Source of the DNA: Virgibacillus sp. NKC19-16
Lineage (GTDB): Bacteria > Bacillota > Bacilli > Bacillales > Amphibacillaceae
Length of the DNA stretch: 64,000 nucleotides
Assembly (NCBI RefSeq): GCF_021560035.1
Contig: NZ_CP074373.1
Span: 616,001 to 680,000 of the forward strand
Direction: 5' to 3'
Shown here: positions 58,797 to 64,000 of the stretch, in pieces
Layout of the letters: the number at the start of each line of letters is the position of its first letter
Numbering within the stretch: the first letter of the stretch is position 1
Notes under the pieces: model-generated
The model's database searches: none
Told to the model about the DNA's origin: nothing
The model's input: only the letters and a program-made list of their open reading frames with translations
Position numbers and translations under genes: made by a program

Positions 58797-59924
58797 GTGA
58801 CGGACCATTTTTATAGAGATACGTGGGTAGAAGTAAATCTTGATGCAATTGGGTATAATATCAAGCAAATGAAGGAAAAACTACCTAAAAGTAGCAATAT
58901 AATTGCAGTAGTAAAAGCAGACGGATATGGTCATGGGAGTGTACCGGTTGCTAAAAGAGCATTAGAGGCTGGAGCCAAAGCCTTAGCTGTTGCATTACTG
59001 GAAGAAGCACTCGTATTACGGGAAGCTGGCATCGATGCACCTATACTAGTGCTCGGCCGCACTTCTCCAGAAGCTGCACCAGTCGCATCTGATCATGACA
59101 TTACGCTGACATTTTTTCAAGAAGAATGGCTGCAGGAAGTTAATACCTATAAATTGGAGAAAAATTTAAAACTCCATATGAAATGGGATACGGGCATGGG
59201 GAGGATTGGTATCCGCACGGAAGAGGAATTAAAAAATATCCTGGATGCATTAAATAAAAATCCAAGCATATATTTAACTGGAGTGTTTACACATTTCGCT
59301 ACTGCCGATGAGGAAGATTTGACTTATTTTTACAAGCAAAAAGCACGCTTCGGGGCATTATGGGCTTTCTTTAAGGAAAACTGGCCACACGATGCGTCCA
59401 TTCATATTGGCAATAGTGCTGCTTCGATTCGCCTACCGGAGGAGATGCATGATTATATTCGCTTCGGTATTTCAATGTATGGATTGTATCCATCAGGGGC
59501 GGTGAAGGCTAAAAGGCAGATTGATTTAAAACAAGCCTTCTCCTTGCATAGCAGACTCATTTCTGTGAAAAAGATAGCCCCCGGTGAGTCTGTAAGCTAC
59601 GGGGCTACCTATACAGCGGAAAAATCGGAATGGATTGGTACGATCCCTATTGGGTATGGGGATGGATGGATACGCAAACTCCAAGGCATTTCTGTATTAG
59701 TGGATGGGAAGCGCATGCCCATTGTCGGCAGGATTTGTATGGATCAGACGATGATTCAATTAGACACGGAATACCCAATCGGTACAAAGGTGACGTTAAT
59801 CGGTGCGCAAGATAGTGACGTCATTGAAATGGATGAAATAGCAAATTATGTAGATACGATTAATTACGAAATTCCATGTATCATTAATAAACGCGTTCCA
59901 CGGATTTATACCCCAAATAAATAG
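58797..59924 (+). CDS. alr: Alanine racemase
   Basis: 375 residues, PLP enzyme making D-alanine for peptidoglycan. Lys40 of AVVKADGYGHG binds PLP; catalytic Tyr268 is in SVSYGATYTA; MKWDTGMGRIGI and VGRICMDQ are conserved. GTG at 58797 follows AAAAGGAG. Position between ydcC and ndoAI is as in B. subtilis. The Fur-like box upstream is unusual. Confidence 0.96.
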   Translation: MTDHFYRDTWVEVNLDAIGYNIKQMKEKLPKSSNIIAVVKADGYGHGSVPVAKRALEAGAKALAVALLEEALVLREAGIDAPILVLGRTSPEAAPVASDHDITLTFFQEEWLQEVNTYKLEKNLKLHMKWDTGMGRIGIRTEEELKNILDALNKNPSIYLTGVFTHFATADEEDLTYFYKQKARFGALWAFFKENWPHDASIHIGNSAASIRLPEEMHDYIRFGISMYGLYPSGAVKAKRQIDLKQAFSLHSRLISVKKIAPGESVSYGATYTAEKSEWIGTIPIGYGDGWIRKLQGISVLVDGKRMPIVGRICMDQTMIQLDTEYPIGTKVTLIGAQDSDVIEMDEIANYVDTINYEIPCIINKRVPRIYTPNK

Positions 59925-59973
59925 TAATAAACGACAAAACATAAGATTTTTTGAAAGAAATTGCCAGAACCCT

Positions 59974-60002
59974 TTGCAAACGTTAGAATTCAATGGTATC
60001 AT
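59974..60002 (+). promoter_or_regulatory. ndoAI promoter
   Basis: TTGCAA (59974-59979), 17 bp, TATCAT (59997-60002). Confidence 0.65.
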
Positions 60003-60052
60003 ATAAATGAATTTATAAGAGTTCGTTCAACAGTTGGCGGAGGTGTTTAGTT

Positions 60053-60337
60053 TTGTCAGAGAGCTTGCAGGAGGTCTTAGTGAAGTTACCAACAAACCTA
60101 TTGAATGAGGTGGATGGATTAATGAAATACGAAAACAGTGATTTAAGTGATTTCATAAGTCAGGCGACGAAAAACTACCTGGATCAAAAGAGAGATGAGC
60201 ATATACAACAATTTCGCGAAACGATGAAGAAGGGTTATCAGGAAATGGGACGGATTAATTTAACAATCGCTTCAGAAGCCTTTCAGGCCGAAGAGGAGGC
60301 TGAAAACACCCTCGAGCGCTCTGTGATAGGGGTGTAG
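60053..60337 (+). CDS. ndoAI: MazE-type antitoxin EndoAI
   Basis: 94 residues: an N-terminal ribbon-helix-helix ([36 protein letters not shown]) for dimerisation and DNA binding, then an acidic C-terminal part that blocks the toxin. TTG at 60053 follows GGCGGAGGTG. Only 4 bp separate it from ndoA. As in B. subtilis, the pair directly precedes the sigma-B operon. Confidence 0.93.
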   Translation: MSESLQEVLVKLPTNLLNEVDGLMKYENSDLSDFISQATKNYLDQKRDEHIQQFRETMKKGYQEMGRINLTIASEAFQAEEEAENTLERSVIGV

Positions 60338-60341
60338 CGAT

Positions 60342-60701
60342 TTGATCGTTCAAAGAGGCGAAGTATATTTCGCCGACCTTTCCCCTGTGGTTGGATCAGA
60401 GCAGGGGGGCGTACGCCCGGTATTGATCCTGCAAAATGATATAGGAAATCGCTTTAGCCCTACGGTTATTGTTGCCGCGATTACAGCACAGATTCAAAAG
60501 GCTAAACTGCCGACGCATGTAGAAATAAATGCAAAACGTTATGGATTTGATCGTAATTCTGTAATCTTGCTGGAACAGATTCGAACCCTGGATAAACAGC
60601 GTTTGACAGACAAAATTACAAAATTAGATAATGAAATGATGAAGAAAATAGACCAGGCATTAGAAATAAGTCTCGGACTTAAAGATATGTATGGTCATTA
60701 G
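60342..60701 (+). CDS. ndoA: MazF-type mRNA endoribonuclease EndoA
   Basis: 119 residues. Opening [29 protein letters not shown] with the catalytic Arg in GGVRP and Thr in [17 protein letters not shown], near identical to B. subtilis EndoA, which cuts at UACAU. TTG at 60342 is the only start fitting the family's MIVxRG opening. Followed by a strong terminator, so rsbRA has its own promoter. Confidence 0.96.
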   Translation: MIVQRGEVYFADLSPVVGSEQGGVRPVLILQNDIGNRFSPTVIVAAITAQIQKAKLPTHVEINAKRYGFDRNSVILLEQIRTLDKQRLTDKITKLDNEMMKKIDQALEISLGLKDMYGH

Positions 60702-60707
60702 GAAGGC

Positions 60708-60736
60708 CCTTGTCACTTGAGCGACAAGGGTTTTTT
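60708..60736 (+). terminator. ndoA terminator
   Basis: CCCTTGTC (60708-60715) pairs with GACAAGGG (60723-60730), six T follow. Confidence 0.92.
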
Positions 60737-60901
60737 AGTGCACAGATTTTATCTTTTGGCATAATTTCATAAGATTATATGTTACAATAGAGTCGACACA
60801 ATAAAGGAAGCTTAGTATATTATGGGTATTTTGCGCGAAAATTGCCGAGATATAGAGATATGTATTACTTTATAGTTGATATTTAAATGGAGGCTAGGCG
60901 A

Positions 60902-61771
60902 ATGGATGAGAAATTTAAATACATTGTACTAGATAACAGTGAAATAATTGTTCAGATGTGGATGGATGAAATTAATTCACTGAAACAAGATAATTATACA
61001 GCTACAATTTCGGATGAGTTGTTTGAAAGTACGAACAGAGAGTTTGTAAATGTTATATTCACTAGTATCAAAAATCAAGGCAACATAAAAGCTGTTGAGG
61101 ATTTTTCCGAGAAAATCATTAATTTGGGATGGCCTCTGAGTTATATTACAGACGGCTTACAAGTGTTCAGAAGAGTGACGGTGGATTATATATTAAGTCA
61201 GTCCGAACAAGTAGACTCAAGCTTTATCTCAGATGTATTAAAGAGTGTAGATGAATGGGTTGAACCAATTATTCGTCTATTAGTGAATGAATATTCGGGT
61301 AGTTGGGAACACACGCTCTCCATGCAGCGGGTTGCCTTGCAGGAATTATCTGCACCACTTATCCCAGTCGTGGACAGTATTACTGTAATGCCGCTGGTCG
61401 GTACAATTGATACGGAGCGGGCAAAATTAATTATGGAGAACTTGCTTGACGGTGTGATGAAGCACAATTCAGAGGTTGTATTAATTGACATAACGGGTGT
61501 TCCCGTCGTTGACACTATGGTCGCCCATCATATTATTCAAGCAGCTGAAGCAGTGAGACTCGTGGGGGCAACTTGCATTCTTGTCGGGATCCGTCCGGAA
61601 ATTGCACAGACAATCGTCACTCTCGGCATCGATCTGGATAAATTCCCTACAAAAAGCTCATTGAAAAAAGGCTTTATAAGCGCTCTGGAAATCACTAACA
61701 GACAAATTGTTGATCTTGAGAATAAAGGTGAAGATATTGAAAAACTAATTGAATCTTTACAAGGGAAGTGA
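60902..61771 (+). CDS. rsbRA: Stressosome co-antagonist RsbRA
   Basis: 289 residues: N-terminal globin-like non-heme sensor (~1-135) and C-terminal STAS domain (~150-265; [45 protein letters not shown]). With ATG at 60902 the two Thr that RsbT phosphorylates in B. subtilis fall at 171 and 205, which supports this start over ATG 60887; GGAGG lies 7 bp before. It forms the stressosome with RsbS and holds RsbT. Confidence 0.95.
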   Translation: MDEKFKYIVLDNSEIIVQMWMDEINSLKQDNYTATISDELFESTNREFVNVIFTSIKNQGNIKAVEDFSEKIINLGWPLSYITDGLQVFRRVTVDYILSQSEQVDSSFISDVLKSVDEWVEPIIRLLVNEYSGSWEHTLSMQRVALQELSAPLIPVVDSITVMPLVGTIDTERAKLIMENLLDGVMKHNSEVVLIDITGVPVVDTMVAHHIIQAAEAVRLVGATCILVGIRPEIAQTIVTLGIDLDKFPTKSSLKKGFISALEITNRQIVDLENKGEDIEKLIESLQGK

Positions 61772-62133
61772 AACAAGTGCGAATACCAATTCTTAAATTA
61801 AACAATTATTTATTAGTGTCTATCCAAACAGAGATAGACGATAAGACGGCTATACAATTTCAGGAAGACTTATTGGATAAAATCCACAAAAATGGTTCAT
61901 CCGGAGTAGTGATTGACTTAACATCCGTGGAGGTCATCGATTCGTTTATTGCGAAGGTACTCGGGGACGTTGTTACTATGTCAGATCTCATGGGGGCAAA
62001 GGTAGTTTTAACAGGTATCCAGCCAGCGGTTGCCATGACCTTGATTGATTTAGGTATTCACTTAAAAAATGTCCCAACGGCTTTAGACCTGGAACAAGGA
62101 CTTGTTAAACTTTACCAGGAATTGGGGGAATAG
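61768..62133 (+). CDS. rsbS: Stressosome scaffold RsbS
   Basis: 121 residues, a single STAS domain ([15 protein letters not shown]...[23 protein letters not shown]...[14 protein letters not shown]). From GTG 61768 (GTGA overlap with rsbRA) the phosphorylatable Ser is residue 59 as in B. subtilis; GTG 61777 has better spacing to AAGGGA but would shorten the family N-terminus by three. Antagonist of RsbT. Confidence 0.95.
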   Translation: MKQVRIPILKLNNYLLVSIQTEIDDKTAIQFQEDLLDKIHKNGSSGVVIDLTSVEVIDSFIAKVLGDVVTMSDLMGAKVVLTGIQPAVAMTLIDLGIHLKNVPTALDLEQGLVKLYQELGE

Positions 62134-62135
62134 CT

Positions 62136-62537
62136 ATGGAAACTCAATCCCGCATGAATATTCAACAAGAATTGGATATTGTTGGTGCCAGGCAGCTTGG
62201 CCGTGACATTGCAAAAAAAATCGGATTCGGCACCGTTGATCAGGCGCGTATCGCAACGGCGATATCTGAATTAGCTCGTAATATCTACTTATATGCAGAA
62301 GATGGACAAATTTGCTTTGAAGTGATTGACAACCTCGGTCGAAATGGGATGTCTATTATTTCTATTGATTCAGGACCTGGGATAAGTGATATATCTCTCG
62401 TCATACAGGACGGTTATACGACTTCCGGCGGCTTAGGTGCAGGACTTCCAGGTGTAAAACGTCTAATGGACGAGTTTGATATACAATCGGAAGCTGGTAG
62501 TGGCACAAAGATAAAAACGGTCAAATGGCTCAAGTAA
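62136..62537 (+). CDS. rsbT: Switch kinase RsbT
   Basis: 133 residues, GHKL serine/threonine kinase: N-box ISELARNIYLYA, G1 IDSGPGISD, G2 GGLGAGLPGVKRLMDEF, C-terminal GSGTKIKTVKW. It phosphorylates RsbR/RsbS, is released under stress and activates RsbU. ATG at 62136, 2 bp after rsbS. A hairpin lies 6 bp after its stop. Confidence 0.95.
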   Translation: METQSRMNIQQELDIVGARQLGRDIAKKIGFGTVDQARIATAISELARNIYLYAEDGQICFEVIDNLGRNGMSIISIDSGPGISDISLVIQDGYTTSGGLGAGLPGVKRLMDEFDIQSEAGSGTKIKTVKWLK

Positions 62538-62542
62538 TCAAC

Positions 62543-62566
62543 GAAATCGGCTCTTTCGCCGATTTC
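62543..62566 (+). other. Perfect hairpin between rsbT and rsbU
   Basis: GAAATCGGC (62543-62551), loop TCTTTC, GCCGATTTC (62558-62566). No T-run, so probably an attenuating or mRNA-stabilising structure. A TATAAT at 62610-62615 with weak -35 might give rsbU extra transcription. Confidence 0.6.
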
Positions 62567-62637
62567 TACTAATCTGACCTTTTACTTATGGCCTTTAGAA
62601 AAACACCTGTATAATATAGTTATGGGGGATAAAAACG

Positions 62638-63651
62638 ATGGATAAGACGATGAAACTAGATGCAGCAAATTATAAGGATTTACTGAAACATTATATTGAA
62701 ACTCGAGACGAACAATCATTGTACGGTGTTGAACAAGTCAGCAAGTCGTTTATTAGTAATAATATTCTCCCGGAAGAGATTATCAATTTGCATATACAGG
62801 CATTGAGCGATATATACCCGAATCTCTCTGAGGAGTTCCAGCATTCGATGGACTTTTTGCTGGAAGCAATGATTTCTTACGGGCTGGCACATCAGGAATT
62901 TCAAGTATTGCGGGAAGAACAAATGACAATGAAATCGGAAATATCTGTTGCTGCAAGTATGCAGGACAGTCTGCTTCATACGACAAAACCTGAAATAGAT
63001 GGCCTCGATATAGGTGTCATAAGTGTTCCGGCACATCAGATGAATGGAGACTACCATCATTTTATAAAAGGAAAGGATGGGTCAATCGGTATTACCATTG
63101 CTGATGTTATCGGAAAAGGCATACCTGCCGCATTATGTATGTCCATGATCAAATATTCCATGGAGAGCTATCCGGAAGAATCTATGTATCCAAAGGCTAT
63201 ATTAAAGAATTTAAACCGAGTTGTAGAACGAAATGTTGACGCCAGCATGTTTATCACCATGTTACACGCACAATACCTCCCCACGGAGAATACACTTCAA
63301 TACGCTTCAGCAGGTCATGAACCGGGCTTTTTCTACAATTCTGAAACAAAGGTCTTTGAAGAGATTACAGCAAAAGGGCTTCTTCTAGGCGTTCTTCCTG
63401 ATACGGATTATAAACAATATGAAAGAAAACTTCATAAGGGTGACATGGTTGTATTGTTAACAGACGGCGTCACGGAAAGTAAAGATGGGGAAAGGTTTAT
63501 TGAAAGGGAAGAGGTATTGGATGTTATAAGTCAATATGCTCATCTGCCCGCACAGGAAATGGTTAACCGTGTTTATAAGCATTTTGAGCGGATGCAAGAC
63601 TTCCAATTAAGAGACGACTTTACCTTATTAATTCTAAAAAAAGATGTTTAA
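62638..63651 (+). CDS. rsbU: PP2C-type phosphatase RsbU
   Basis: 337 residues. N-terminal RsbT-binding helical domain (~1-100), then PPM/SpoIIE-like phosphatase: GDYHHFIKGKDGSIGITIADVIGKGIPAALCMSMIK, ASAGHEPGFFY, LLTDGVTESKDG, LRDDFTLLILKK. Dephosphorylates RsbV. ATG at 62638 follows GGGGGAT. Its stop overlaps the -35 box of the sigma-B promoter of rsbV. Confidence 0.95.
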   Translation: MDKTMKLDAANYKDLLKHYIETRDEQSLYGVEQVSKSFISNNILPEEIINLHIQALSDIYPNLSEEFQHSMDFLLEAMISYGLAHQEFQVLREEQMTMKSEISVAASMQDSLLHTTKPEIDGLDIGVISVPAHQMNGDYHHFIKGKDGSIGITIADVIGKGIPAALCMSMIKYSMESYPEESMYPKAILKNLNRVVERNVDASMFITMLHAQYLPTENTLQYASAGHEPGFFYNSETKVFEEITAKGLLLGVLPDTDYKQYERKLHKGDMVVLLTDGVTESKDGERFIEREEVLDVISQYAHLPAQEMVNRVYKHFERMQDFQLRDDFTLLILKKDV

Positions 63652-63671
63652 TGTGGCTTGTAAATGGGTAA
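63646..63671 (+). promoter_or_regulatory. Sigma-B promoter of rsbV (autoregulation)
   Basis: GTTTAA (63646-63651), 14-bp spacer, GGGTAA (63666-63671), overlapping the rsbU stop. Same position as the autoregulatory promoter of B. subtilis. Confidence 0.9.
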
Positions 63672-63756
63672 ATGTAAAAAGCAATTATAATTAAAATACG
63701 GCTTAAGTAAAGTGATCATAATGATAAATCATACAGTCGTTTCAGGAGGTTAAATC

Positions 63757-64000
63757 ATGAATTTAGTGGTTGATGTTGTTGAACAAAATCAAGCATCTAC
63801 GGTTAGCCTTTCAGGTGAAGTGGACGCCTACACAGCGCCTGAATTAAAAGCTAAACTTCTGCCGCTCACTAGTCAGCAGGGACATACGGTGAACGTGGAT
63901 TTAGAAGATGTTACGTATATGGATAGTACAGGCCTTGGTGTTTTTATTAGTGCACTTAAATCTACGAAAGAGCATGAAAGTCAATTAAAATTAATCAATA
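63757..64000 (+). CDS. rsbV: Anti-anti-sigma factor RsbV, cut by the window end
   Basis: 81 residues visible of about 110. STAS domain: VSLSGEVDAYTAPELKAKLLPL and the phosphorylation loop YMDSTGLGVFISALK (Ser about 56). Binds RsbW when dephosphorylated by RsbU, freeing sigma-B. ATG at 63757 follows CAGGAGGT. rsbW and sigB should follow outside the window. Confidence 0.96.
   Translation, partial: MNLVVDVVEQNQASTVSLSGEVDAYTAPELKAKLLPLTSQQGHTVNVDLEDVTYMDSTGLGVFISALKSTKEHESQLKLIN

Overview
The window looks like the chromosome of a low-GC, endospore-forming Firmicute of the Bacillaceae. Evidence is the AT-rich sequence, strong AAGGAGG-type ribosome sites, TTG and GTG starts, a proline T-box, TreR-type operators, a sigma-B operon, YteA/YppG/YdcC-type spore-former proteins, and gene orders known from Bacillus subtilis (cshA-ydbS-ydbT-rhomboid-acpS-...-ydcC-alr-ndoAI-ndoA-rsbRSTUV). 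The short archaeal-type ProS and a complete Tad locus point away from B. subtilis, perhaps towards Oceanobacillus, Virgibacillus or Lentibacillus; that placement is inference. I saw no rRNA, tRNA, intact insertion sequence, prophage or CRISPR array.

Layout. 1-3.1 kb: end of pdxK, a 27-copy 21-bp minisatellite, pncA, an unknown small gene, a candidate type I toxin/antisense-RNA module, and a T-box leader. 3.1-9.8 kb: proS, glutathione peroxidase, trhO, a cold-shock gene, a methyltransferase, a YkwC-type dehydrogenase and yteA. 10.3-14 kb: the secretion-stress module htrA <-> cssRS. 14.1-16 kb: typA. 16.9-21.4 kb: the trehalose operon treP-treA-treR, whose first operator fills the promoter spacer. 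21.4-27.8 kb: small membrane proteins, an ABC exporter, PopT (DUF368), a thioredoxin-like protein, a VOC protein and an acetyltransferase. 27.8-31.6 kb: ykoGH-like two-component system, a PepSY protein and a lipid kinase.

32.1-44.2 kb is a Gram-positive Tad (Flp pilus) locus: cpaB, tadZ, tadA, tadB, tadC, flp, then a von Willebrand A lipoprotein, a secreted Trp/Gly/Asn-rich repeat protein, three proteins of unknown role, then tadE- and tadG-like pseudopilins and a small membrane protein. The repeat protein and its neighbours are the least described proteins here. 44.6-49.8 kb: a lipoprotein, a sigma-B-type promoter with a glutaredoxin-like gene, yppG, an esterase, degV and a DMT transporter. 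50.2-57 kb: cshA, ydbST, rhomboid, acpS and nnr. 57.1-64 kb: ydcC, alr, ndoAI-ndoA and the sigma-B stressosome operon, which is cut by the window end inside rsbV.

The most unusual pattern lies between genes. At least four intergenic arrays with different unit sequences all repeat every 21 bp (two helical turns), two more repeat every ~52 bp (about five turns) with a hairpin in each unit, and several start 17-66 bp downstream of an intrinsic terminator. Three good sigma-B promoters (rsbV, the glutaredoxin-like gene, htrA) tie separate parts of the window to the general stress response.
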